Source: Marinobacterium nitratireducens
GTDB taxonomy: Bacteria > Pseudomonadota > Gammaproteobacteria > Pseudomonadales > Balneatricaceae
Assembly: GCF_014645375.1 (NCBI RefSeq)
Contig: NZ_BMLT01000003.1
Span: 231,983-295,982 of the forward strand
DNA length: 64,000 nt
Direction: 5' to 3'
Shown: piece by piece, positions 48,301 to 56,195 of the stretch
Position numbering within the stretch: position 1 is the stretch's first letter
Layout: each line of letters starts with the position of its first letter
The notes under the pieces: generated by a model
What the model was told of the DNA's origin: nothing
The model's input: the letters and a program-made list of their open reading frames with translations, nothing else
The model's database searches: none
Translations under genes and position numbers: made by a program

Positions 48301-51300
48301 CGAGCAGAACAAAGCCACCATGGCCGTCCGCGGCCGGCTCGTCGAGCACCTGAGAGGGCTCGAAGCCGCTTGCCGCCAGCGCCTTGCGCCACTGACCGGC
48401 GCTCATCAGGCGCGAAACCTGCTTGCCGTTCGTCTCTTCATACCACCAGCCCGGCACCAGCCCCTCGGTAAGATCGCTGACACGGGTCGGCGCCTGTTCG
48501 GCCAGCAGCAGGCGACCATCGTCTACCAGTAGCGAGCCGAGACCGGCCAGACAGGCAGAGAGGTCATCGGCCTGATGCAGCCCGCCGGTCGCAAGTATCA
48601 GGTCAAAACGGCGCGAGGCGACTTCGGCCTGATCGGCCGCAGGCTGGGTCGGGTCGAACAATGCGAAGTCGACGAAGGCATGAGCGCTGAGCTCCGCTTC
48701 GGCGCGCGACAGCAGCGATTCGTCGGCATCGGTGAACAGGAATTCGGTACGCTCGGCCGGCAGCAGGGCAACCAGACTGCGCGCCAGTGCGCCGGCACCG
48801 CCGCCAACCTGGAGAACGCGCAGTCGCCGGTTGGCAGGCCAGGAGGAAAGCTGCGCCCGTACCGCGGCCAGCACCGTCTGCTGCAGACCGGTGATCGACT
48901 GCGCCGAATCGGCCAGATGATCCTGCAGGCTGCTGCCTTTGCTCGGATTCAGCAGCGTGGTTGCATCGCATTCGCCGCGCAATACCTGCGGCAAATGCAG
49001 ACCGCAGCGCCCCAGCAGCAGCAGTTCCGGCAGGTACGCCGGATAATCGCCGAGCAGCGCCAGCCAAAGCTGTTCCGCCGCCGGCCAGTCATCGTTGTGC
49101 TGCAGGCGGTAGTTGCCGTCGACCTGCTCCAGCAGGCCGTCATCTTCGAGCAGTTGCAGGAAATGCTGCAGAGCCGGGCGCTGGGCTTCGGCGATTTCGG
49201 CCCGCTGTACCAGACTGTCGAGGGTGAAGGTGTGGTCGAAACCAGCCAGTTGCTGCAGCGCTTCGTAGACATAGGCACTGACCAGAATGGCGAACAGCGG
49301 CTCGACCTCGCCGAAATGGCGCTGGCGTCCGCCTGACATCGGCGCCAGTGCAGCGCCGGCTGCGGCGATAATGTCGGACAGCGGCGCCAGTTCCGGATTG
49401 GCAAGCGGCTGCAGCAACCGTGCGCTGTAGCGATAGGTCGCCGGCAGGCCATGATCCTGATTGAAATTCACTGCGCGGAAGCGACAGCCTTCAGCCTCTG
49501 CCAGCACCTGACCGGCGTCGTCGGTCAGCCTGAAGGTCGTCAGCACCGAGCGCGGGCTCTGCTTGAGCACCTCGGCGCTGAAGTGGCTGATGTTTCGGCA
49601 ATCACCGTAGACGCGCAACCGGTCGACACGTACCGGAATCAGCGCCGAGTTCAGCCCCGCCTCGTCTTCATTGCTGAAAATACCTACCAGCACCTGGAAG
49701 CAGGCGTCGAGGATGCCCGGGTGCAATACATGGCGCTCCAGCTCATCCGCAACAAGGGTCGGCAGTTCCAGGCGCGCTAGCGCGCCGAGCCCCTGGGTCC
49801 AGATATCGGCAACGCCCTGGAACTGAGGCCCGTAGGCAAGTCCGACCGCATCGGCCAGACGGTAGTGCTGCTCACCGCTGATGCGACCGCTTGCCTGCGC
49901 CTTCAGCGCTGCCAGGTCGAGGCGGGTCTGCGGGTTGTAGGCCGGCGTGCCGGTCAGACGACCGACGGCGTGCAGCGTCCAGGGGTCGTCGCTCAGGCGC
50001 ACCCGGCTTTGGATGGTGAAGCTGCCGTCCTTGGGATAGAACTCGAAGCGCAGCGCTTTGAGGTGGTCCTGCTCGAATACCAGCGGCGCGCGGATTTCGA
50101 GGCCCTCGAGCTCGAAGGCCTCCGCCGGTGCTTCCTCGGTGCTGAACCAGGCGCGACCGGCCGCCAGCGCCATTTCGGCATAGCCGGCGGCGGGCATGAC
50201 CACGGCGCTGCCGACCACGTGGTCGGCCAGGTAGGGCACCAGGGTGGTATCGAGCACGTTTTCCCACACCGCCTCGCCGCGCTTGATACGAAAGCCCAGC
50301 AGCGGATGTTCGAGCTGCCGGTTGATCAGGTCGTAGCCTTCGCCGGTTTCCTCATACCAGTGACGCTCGCGCTGCCACGGATAGGCCGGCGGCCGCACCG
50401 GTGTGCCCGGCCGCGGGAAATAGCGCTCCAGATCCATCTCGGCACCGGCGAGCCAGGCACCGAACACGGCGTTGTCGAGGCTGTACAGGTCGTCCTTGGC
50501 GCGCCGCTGCAGCGTGGTCACCACGCGGCCGGGAATATCCCGGGCCTTGAGGCACTCGTTGATGTAGCCGCGCATGATCGGATGCGGGCCAACGTCGATG
50601 AACAGCTGAATGCCGTCGTCGATCAGCGACTCGACGGCATCGGCAAAGCGCACCGGCTGGCGGATATTGTCCCACCAGTACTCGGCGCCGAGGCACTCGC
50701 CCGAAAGCTCCGCACCGGTCACGGTGGAAATGTAGCGCAGCGACGTGGCGCCGGGCTCGAGATTGGCCAGGCGCTCCAGCACCCGGCCGCGCACCGGGTC
50801 CATCTGCTTGCTGTGGAAGGCATAATCGAGATCCAGCAGGCGGAAGAACTTGCCCTGCTGCTCGAATACATCCGAAAGCGCCTCGAGCGCAGCCAGGGGA
50901 CCTGCCAGCGTCACGGCGCCGGGGCTGTTGATGCCGGCAATCTCGACCTTGCCGCCAAGGTCGAGCTCGTCGATCAGCGCCTGCATCTCGTCGGCCGGCA
51001 TCGAGGCAGCCGCCATACGACCGCGGCCGCGGGTCGTGCCCTGGGCTGCACTGCGTTCGAAGATGACGTGGACGGCGTCCGCCAGGCTCAGCGCGCCACT
51101 GGCCCAGGCGGCGGCGATTTCGCCGACACTGTGGCCAAGCACTGCGCTGACACGCACGCCCTTCGCCTGCAGGTAGCGGGTCAGACCGACCTGCAGCGCG
51201 AACAGCGCCGGCTGCGCGATCTCTGTTTCGTCGTAGAGATCACCGGCGTCGGACTGGAAAGTCTGGCGAATGCTGAGATCCGTGTAGGCCGAGAGCAGCA

Positions 51301-53011
51301 CGTCGACTTCGTCGACGGCGGCGGCGAACATCGGCTCGCGTTCGAGCAGTTCGCGTCCCATGCCGACCCACTGGGAGCCGTTGCCGGAAAACACCAGCGC
51401 TACGGGCAGATCCTGCGACAGGTTGTCGCCGGCGAAAACGCCGGAGGCAGCTTCCCCCGCCGCCAGCTGTTCCAGCGACTGCAGGATCTCATCGACGCTG
51501 CTGCCGGCCACAGCGGCGGCCTTGGGCAACAACTGGCGACGACGGGCCTGGGTCCAGGCCAGGTCGTAATAGGAGATCTGCGGCTCGCGCAGGAACTGCG
51601 CCAGTTGCGCCGCCTGCTGCGCCAGCGCTTCGTCGTTGCGCGCACTCAGCAGCAGCGGCGGCAATCCTTCGCGGCGGGCCGCCGCTCCTACGATCGGGCT
51701 CGCCACTTCGCCGGCAGCCCGATACTCCGCCAGCACCGCATGGGCGTTGGCGCCACCGAAGCCAAAGGAGTTGATACCCATGACCAGACGCTGGTCGCCG
51801 GTAATTTCGGTATATTCACGAACCGGTTTCAGGTTCCATTCGTCGAAACGGATCTTCGGGTTCGGGTTATGAAGATGAATGGTCGGCGGCAGCGCGCGGC
51901 GCTCGATGCAGTTGATCACCTTGACCATCCCGGCCATGCCGGACGCGGTCTCGAGGTGACCGACGTTGCTCTTGACCGAACCGATCAACAGCGGATTGCC
52001 TTCGCCTCGTGCCTTCGCCAGAGCCTCGGACAGCGCACGGGTTTCCAGCGGATCGCCGACCGAGGTGCCGGTACCATGGGCTTCGAGATAGGTGAGTTCC
52101 GACGGCGACAGACCGATCTCGCCATAGACACGACGCAGCAGGTCGGCCTGCGCTTCGCTGCTCGGCACCGTGATGCCATTGGTGCGACCGTCGGAGTTGA
52201 CCCCGGTGTTGAGTATCACCGCATGGATCGGGTCGCCATCGCGTTCGGCATCCTTCAGAGGTTTGAGGTAGAACACCGCACAGCCTTCGGAGCGCACGTA
52301 GCCGTTGCCGGTCTCGTCGAAGGTCTTGCAGCGGCCATCCGGCGACAGCATGGAGGCGCGGGAGAAGCCGACGAAGGGGAACGGGTGCAGCAGCAGATTG
52401 ACGCCACCGACCAGGGCGCTCGAGGCTTCGCCTTCCCAGATCGATCGGCAGGCCTGATGCAGCGCCACCAGCGACGAGGAGCAGGCGGTATCCACCGACA
52501 TACTCGGACCGTGGAGGTCGAAGACATAGGAAATGCGGTTCGAGGCGATACTGCCGACCGCACCGGTCATGGTGTAGGAATCGGCAAGCGCCGGGTCGTC
52601 GATGCGCCGGTTCTGGAAATCGGTGCCGGCCACGCCGACATAAACGGCACAGTCACTGCCGGCCAGACGCGCCGGATTCTGGGCACCGTCTTCCAGTGCC
52701 TCCCAGGACAATTCCAGCAGCATGCGCTGCTGCGGGTCCATCTGACTGGCTTCGCGCGGTGAAATACCGAAGAACTCGGCATCGAATTCCTCGATGCGCG
52801 ACAAAACCCCGGCAGCCCATACATAGCTTTTACCGGATTCGGTCTTGCGCGGATGGTAGTAGGCGGACTTCGACCAGCGACTTTCGTCGATCTCGCCAAC
52901 CAGATCTCTGCCCTCTTTCAGTGCTTGCCAGAACTCATCCGATCTGGACTGATCTCCGGGAAGTCGGAATGCCATGCCAACGATGGCAATACTTTCCTTA
53001 CTACGACGCAA
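45314..53011 (-). CDS. Highly reducing type I polyketide synthase (RkpA-like), KS-AT-DH-MT?-ER-KR-ACP
   Basis: This is a single-module synthase of 2565 residues. KS spans 1-430 (Cys177 in DTACSSS, His312, His352). AT spans 535-860 (Ser628 in GHSVGEI, His733). DH spans 900-1180 (His931 in HVVGSAVVMP, Asp1102 in HPGILDACFQ). A methyltransferase-like region covers 1235-1560 (VLQVGGGAGALA), followed by a structural linker. ER spans 1815-2135 (HGGAGGVGIAAI). KR spans 2158-2350 (GGLSGFG, Tyr2308, Asn2312). ACP spans about 2435-2512 (Ser2472 in LGMDSLMG). No thioesterase is present. A full reducing set implies an iterative, fatty-acid-like product. TTG 53011 is the start, with AGGGA 9 nt upstream. 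A REP sequence lies in the KS-AT linker (51669-51694). Confidence 0.95.
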   Translation of the reverse strand: MRRSKESIAIVGMAFRLPGDQSRSDEFWQALKEGRDLVGEIDESRWSKSAYYHPRKTESGKSYVWAAGVLSRIEEFDAEFFGISPREASQMDPQQRMLLELSWEALEDGAQNPARLAGSDCAVYVGVAGTDFQNRRIDDPALADSYTMTGAVGSIASNRISYVFDLHGPSMSVDTACSSSLVALHQACRSIWEGEASSALVGGVNLLLHPFPFVGFSRASMLSPDGRCKTFDETGNGYVRSEGCAVFYLKPLKDAERDGDPIHAVILNTGVNSDGRTNGITVPSSEAQADLLRRVYGEIGLSPSELTYLEAHGTGTSVGDPLETRALSEALAKARGEGNPLLIGSVKSNVGHLETASGMAGMVKVINCIERRALPPTIHLHNPNPKIRFDEWNLKPVREYTEITGDQRLVMGINSFGFGGANAHAVLAEYRAAGEVASPIVGAAARREGLPPLLLSARNDEALAQQAAQLAQFLREPQISYYDLAWTQARRRQLLPKAAAVAGSSVDEILQSLEQLAAGEAASGVFAGDNLSQDLPVALVFSGNGSQWVGMGRELLEREPMFAAAVDEVDVLLSAYTDLSIRQTFQSDAGDLYDETEIAQPALFALQVGLTRYLQAKGVRVSAVLGHSVGEIAAAWASGALSLADAVHVIFERSAAQGTTRGRGRMAAASMPADEMQALIDELDLGGKVEIAGINSPGAVTLAGPLAALEALSDVFEQQGKFFRLLDLDYAFHSKQMDPVRGRVLERLANLEPGATSLRYISTVTGAELSGECLGAEYWWDNIRQPVRFADAVESLIDDGIQLFIDVGPHPIMRGYINECLKARDIPGRVVTTLQRRAKDDLYSLDNAVFGAWLAGAEMDLERYFPRPGTPVRPPAYPWQRERHWYEETGEGYDLINRQLEHPLLGFRIKRGEAVWENVLDTTLVPYLADHVVGSAVVMPAAGYAEMALAAGRAWFSTEEAPAEAFELEGLEIRAPLVFEQDHLKALRFEFYPKDGSFTIQSRVRLSDDPWTLHAVGRLTGTPAYNPQTRLDLAALKAQASGRISGEQHYRLADAVGLAYGPQFQGVADIWTQGLGALARLELPTLVADELERHVLHPGILDACFQVLVGIFSNEDEAGLNSALIPVRVDRLRVYGDCRNISHFSAEVLKQSPRSVLTTFRLTDDAGQVLAEAEGCRFRAVNFNQDHGLPATYRYSARLLQPLANPELAPLSDIIAAAGAALAPMSGGRQRHFGEVEPLFAILVSAYVYEALQQLAGFDHTFTLDSLVQRAEIAEAQRPALQHFLQLLEDDGLLEQVDGNYRLQHNDDWPAAEQLWLALLGDYPAYLPELLLLGRCGLHLPQVLRGECDATTLLNPSKGSSLQDHLADSAQSITGLQQTVLAAVRAQLSSWPANRRLRVLQVGGGAGALARSLVALLPAERTEFLFTDADESLLSRAEAELSAHAFVDFALFDPTQPAADQAEVASRRFDLILATGGLHQADDLSACLAGLGSLLVDDGRLLLAEQAPTRVSDLTEGLVPGWWYEETNGKQVSRLMSAGQWRKALAASGFEPSQVLDEPAADGHGGFVLLAERPSSMDAGNLQHSEAEPAAEPQAQRWLLLADENGLAEALAEALRGTGQQVILARAGERYAIEAGEFRFDPLSVDSTEQLLDAVAATGGCDQVVQLMGLQAEEAPPERLLALQQRRCGTVLSLLQALERVSWSQPPHLALITAGAALCDDIDGEVRALEVKAGQAPLWGLGRVLMNEHPELGARLVDLDGDDLAALMPALAQTLVSENREDELLLSADALYCLRIEPLPGNASDQDVIEEVKLDFAEPGPLKHLKWFPMARQAPAPGEVAVRPLASGLNFRDVMYAMGLLSDEAVENGFSGPTLGMEFAGEVVEVGEGVSEFRAGDQVMGFASACFSTRVVTPAGALAKLPEGWSCAEAATVPTVFVTAWYALDHLARLQPGERVLIHGGAGGVGIAAIQIARYLGAEVFATAGSDEKRDFLRLMGVDHILDSRSLAYADRIMELTGGEGIDVVLNSLAGEAITKNLAIMRPFGRFLELGKRDFYENSKIGLRPFRNNISYFGIDADQLLIERADLSVRIFREVMERFAEGALRPLPHRVFPAARAGDAFRYMQQSKQIGKIVIGFDERPQLSEQPQRQLPALGLDADGCYLVTGGLSGFGLRSACWLAEQGARHLVLLSRSGMRTEEASAAIAKLEADGVQVTVEALDVTDRAALQVLFARFGATLPPLKGLIHAAVVFEDGLLRNMSRESLARVLEPKLLGALHLHELTADLALDFFVLYSSVTTYFGNPGQANYVAANAYLEALARKRRAAGLPGLYVAWGAIDDVGFLARNEDIKEALQSRMGSEALTSAEALKMLQLLLAQDCAGAAVMDFSWRDMQRLMPSAQAPKFDLLRRLDARSGEDDEDSDDIRSQIVGMTPEQVSELVSGLLCDEIAQILRLPAEKIDLKQSVLELGMDSLMGVELALAIEGRFGVSMPAMALSQGPTIARITERIVAQLCHDDDAGGRDSGADAASQVARMEERHASTFSDEEAQRIAAALEKGSSDVRLVQ
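51669..51694. repeat. REP sequence inside the PKS coding region
   Basis: TTCGCGGCGGGCCGCCGCTC followed by CTACGA is nearly identical to the intergenic REP arm at about 43163-43188. It is translated in frame as residues 440-448 of the PKS (VGAAARREG part), in the linker between KS and AT. Confidence 0.8.
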
Positions 53012-53192
53012 AATAAAAATCCCTAACTTATACTAAGCTGACGCCTGCGCCGGACCAGCAGGCTCTATCACAATCGCACCAGGAAAGGGCGGACCAAAAC
53101 CGCTATGGTAACAACTTAACCCCGTTGTAGGAATGGATTTGCTTGCGACGGCAACGCCCCGGTCACCTGCCCTGGCAACCGGGTGTTTCCTC

Positions 53193-54557
53193 TCACTGGC
53201 GCAGCAATTCGAGGATTTTCGCGGTTTTTTCCTGCATCAAGGATACATCGGCGCGACTCTCGACGTTCAGCCGCACCACCGGCTCGGTATTGGAGCTGCG
53301 CAGATTGAAACGCCAGTTCTCGAACTCAAGGCTGATGCCATCGGTATGGTCGACAGAAAGCGCATCGCCGACGAAGGCTTCGCGCACGCGCTCGATCGAA
53401 GCGGCAGGGTCTGCCAGCTTGCTGTTGATCTCGCCCGAGCTCGGGAAAGCGGCAATGCGCTCGGCCACCAGCTCCGACAGCGGCTGCCCCTTGAGGCTGA
53501 CAAGCTCCGCCACCAGCAGCCACGGAATCATGCCGCTGTCGCAGTAAGCGAAGTCGCGAAAATAGTGATGCGCGCTCATCTCGCCACCGTAAACGGCGTC
53601 TTCCTGACGCATGCGCTCCTTGATAAAGGCATGGCCGGTTTTCGACTGCACCGGCACCCCGCCGGCGGACTGCACCAGGTCGATGGTATTCCAGGTCAAT
53701 CGGGGGTCGTGAATGACATGGGCCCCTGACTGCTTCTGCAGGAAGGCCTCGGCCAGCAGGCCGACGATGTAGTACCCCTCGATCATCTGGCCCTTCTCGT
53801 CGAACAGGAAGCAGCGGTCGAAATCCCCGTCCCAGGCGATACCCATATCGGCGCCTTGAGAGAGCACCACATCCGCGGTCTGGGCGCGATTCTCCACCAG
53901 GATCGGGTTCGGAATGCCGTTGGGGAAGGTCGAGTCCGGCTCGTGGTGCACCTTGACGAACTCGATCGGCGCACCGGCGGCCTGCAGCTTACGTTCGATC
54001 GCATCGAGCGCCGGACCCGCCGCGCCGTTGCCGGCGTTGACCACCAGCTTGAGCGGCTTGAGATTGGCAGGGTCGATGTAGGACAGCATCTTGGCCGCGT
54101 AGGCATCCTTGAGATCCTGCTGGCTATAGCTGCCGCGATGACCGACCTCGCCCCAGCTCTGCTCTTCGGCCAGCCGCTGCATTTCCTTGAGACCGGTATC
54201 GCCGGAAATAGGACGACTGCCCTCGCGCACCAGCTTGAGACCGTTGTAGTCGATCGGGTTGTGCGAGGCGGTCACCTCGATACCGCCATCGACGTCCAGA
54301 TGCACGGTGGCGAAGTATATCTCCTCGGTACCCACCATGCCGATATCGATCACATCGACGCCACCGTCCTGCAGGCCGCGGGACAGCGCCATTTTCAGCG
54401 CTTCGGACGTTTCGCGGATATCGCCGCCGACAACCACGGTTTTCGGCTGCAGCTGCTGCGCATAGGCCCGACCGATACGGTAGGCGATATCCTCGTTCAG
54501 CTCGTCGCCGAGACGACCGCGAATATCGTAGGCTTTAAAACAGGTCAGTTTTGTCAC
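53193..54557 (-). CDS. cpsG: Phosphomannomutase / phosphoglucomutase
   Basis: This 454-residue alpha-D-phosphohexomutase matches the CpsG/ManB branch. Catalytic phosphoserine is in TASHNP near residue 97, the magnesium loop is DGDFDRC near 243, the sugar-binding loop is [10 protein letters not shown] near 324, and the phosphate-binding loop is RSSNTEP near 425. It interconverts mannose-6-P and mannose-1-P for GDP-mannose, and may also act on glucose. It lies 181 bp upstream of the PKS on the same strand. ManB or AlgC-type dual specificity cannot be separated by eye. Confidence 0.92.
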   Translation of the reverse strand: MTKLTCFKAYDIRGRLGDELNEDIAYRIGRAYAQQLQPKTVVVGGDIRETSEALKMALSRGLQDGGVDVIDIGMVGTEEIYFATVHLDVDGGIEVTASHNPIDYNGLKLVREGSRPISGDTGLKEMQRLAEEQSWGEVGHRGSYSQQDLKDAYAAKMLSYIDPANLKPLKLVVNAGNGAAGPALDAIERKLQAAGAPIEFVKVHHEPDSTFPNGIPNPILVENRAQTADVVLSQGADMGIAWDGDFDRCFLFDEKGQMIEGYYIVGLLAEAFLQKQSGAHVIHDPRLTWNTIDLVQSAGGVPVQSKTGHAFIKERMRQEDAVYGGEMSAHHYFRDFAYCDSGMIPWLLVAELVSLKGQPLSELVAERIAAFPSSGEINSKLADPAASIERVREAFVGDALSVDHTDGISLEFENWRFNLRSSNTEPVVRLNVESRADVSLMQEKTAKILELLRQ

Positions 54558-54908
54558 TTTTCGAATACGTTTTTCAAAATACGTTACGGGTGACGCGTTA
54601 AGGGGTGACGCGTTACCGCTCCATCAAGTACATCAGGCCCGGCCGAAACCACAATGACCAATTCGACCGTACGATTTCACCTGTAGGAGCTCACTCTGTG
54701 AGCGAACGACGGGTGGCACATCAACCGCTTCGCCCGCGGAGCGGGCTCCTACCCAAGCGCAGCCAGCAATTCACGCACGGCAGATGCCACAATGACCGAC
54801 CCGCTCGCACGGCGCGGACTGTAGGAGCTCACTCCGTGAGCGAACAAGGTACGGCACCCGCCCCGATTCGCCCGCGGAGCGGGCTCCTACGCAACCATTA
54901 CCCAAGGT
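54558..54908. repeat. Heptamers and two REP pairs between cpsG and the dehydrogenase homologue
   Basis: Heptamer units (GTAACGC, GTCACCC) lie at about 54585-54615, just upstream of cpsG. Two similar REP pairs follow: GTAGGAGCTCACTCTGTGAG with GCCCGCGGAGCGGGCTCCTA (54683-54752), and a second copy 138 bp on (54821-54890). No gene is seen in these 351 bp. Confidence 0.85.
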
Positions 54909-56195
54909 TTATGCCCGGCCAATGCCGTAATAGGTGAAGCCAAACTCGCGTACGAGGCCCGGATCATAGACGTTACGTCCATCCACGATCACCGACGCCT
55001 TCATGCGCTGCGCCAGACGTTCGAAATCCGGCGACCAGTACTCCGGCCACTCCGTTAGCAGCAGCAGTGCATCGGCGCTCTCGACCGCATCGTAGGCATC
55101 GCGGCAATAGCTGACACTCTCGTTTGAACCGTAGCGTTTTTCGACCTCCGGCAATGCTTCCGGGTCATGCAGCCGAACCCGGGCGCCCTGCGCCAGCAGC
55201 GCGTCGACGCTGCGAAGTGCCGGCGCGTTATCGATGCTGGCGACGCCCGGCTTGAACGCCAGCCCCCAGACCGCAACCGTTTTACCCTTCAGCTCGCAGT
55301 CGTAGTGCTGCCAGAGCTTGCGAAACGGCAGCTCCATCTGGCGCAGATTCTCGGCCAGCACCGTTTCCAGCAGGCTCGAGCGGCGTTTTTCGCTCAGCAG
55401 CTCAGCAAGCCCCTCGATGTACTGGGTAAAGTGCTGGCCGCCGAAGCCGCAGCCCGGCGCCAGGTAATGGCTACCGATACGCTCGTCGGTCGCCATACCC
55501 TGGCGCACCACCTCGATATCGACGCCGAGCAGGTCCGCAAGGTTGGCCAGCTCGTTGATATAGCCAAGCCGCAACGCCAGCATACCGGTCACGGCGAACT
55601 TGGTGAACTCCGCCTCGCGCCGCGACATCAGCTGCAACTGGCGTACCGCTCCAGTGAATGGTCTCAGAAGCCCCATTAGCCAGCGCCGGGCCCCCTCGTC
55701 CTCGCAGCCCACCAGCAGAGCGTCGGGTTCGCCGAACTGCGCCAGCGCCCGACCCTCCTGCAGCGTATCGGGCAGGCAGACGACAGCCTGCCCGCCGCTC
55801 TGATCCAGGCAGGCCTGCAACCGATCACTGGCACCGATACCGAAATTGCTTTGATTGACGACCAGGCACGGCCTAGCACCTGCACCCGCGACCCGCTTGA
55901 CCAGCTCAAGGGCCTGATCGGCGTGATCGGGCGCCATCGCCAGCCAGTGCACCGGAGCGCCCAGCGCCTCCTCGGCCCCGACGGCACTTAGCCGCCCCGA
56001 GGAATAGCCCTCCTCCAGCAACGCCATTAAGCCGGGCTCTGCGCTAATGCTCTTGTGGCTGGGATAGATGCAGTTGTCCGCCTCGCTCCGCCCCCAGACC
56101 TCGCCGGCACAAAGCTGCACCTCATTGCCGAATGCGGAAAGCTGAGCCGCAACCACCCAGGCCGCCAGCTCGTCGCCCCAAACCGATATTTTCAT
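54909..56195 (-). CDS. UDP-glucose dehydrogenase homologue lacking the catalytic cysteine
   Basis: This 428-residue protein has the three-domain UDP-glucose/GDP-mannose dehydrogenase fold, including the central helix (EFTKFAVTGMLALRLGYINELANL) and the C-terminal Rossmann domain (VAVWGLAFKPGVASIDNAPAL). In true enzymes the loop reads GFGGSCFPKD. Here it is GFGGQHFTQY, with His255 in place of the catalytic Cys. The N-terminal dinucleotide motif is also altered (VWGDELAAW instead of GxGxxG), and the PEFLREG glutamate loop reads PDTLQEG. It is therefore unlikely to make UDP-glucuronate by the normal route and may be regulatory or altered in function. It overlaps pgi by 4 bp. Confidence 0.85.
   Translation of the reverse strand: MKISVWGDELAAWVVAAQLSAFGNEVQLCAGEVWGRSEADNCIYPSHKSISAEPGLMALLEEGYSSGRLSAVGAEEALGAPVHWLAMAPDHADQALELVKRVAGAGARPCLVVNQSNFGIGASDRLQACLDQSGGQAVVCLPDTLQEGRALAQFGEPDALLVGCEDEGARRWLMGLLRPFTGAVRQLQLMSRREAEFTKFAVTGMLALRLGYINELANLADLLGVDIEVVRQGMATDERIGSHYLAPGCGFGGQHFTQYIEGLAELLSEKRRSSLLETVLAENLRQMELPFRKLWQHYDCELKGKTVAVWGLAFKPGVASIDNAPALRSVDALLAQGARVRLHDPEALPEVEKRYGSNESVSYCRDAYDAVESADALLLLTEWPEYWSPDFERLAQRMKASVIVDGRNVYDPGLVREFGFTYYGIGRA

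Noticed and set aside
49865..52762. A 965-codon open frame on the plus strand opposite the PKS gene
   Set aside because: It is a GC-driven antisense shadow. The minus-strand frame has complete KS, AT and DH motifs, while this translation has no recognisable domain.
52990..53192. JUMPstart/ops element or strong promoter before the PKS
   Set aside because: I looked for GGCGGTAG-type ops sequences and clear -35/-10 pairs and found only a weak TAGTAT-like box, not enough to list.
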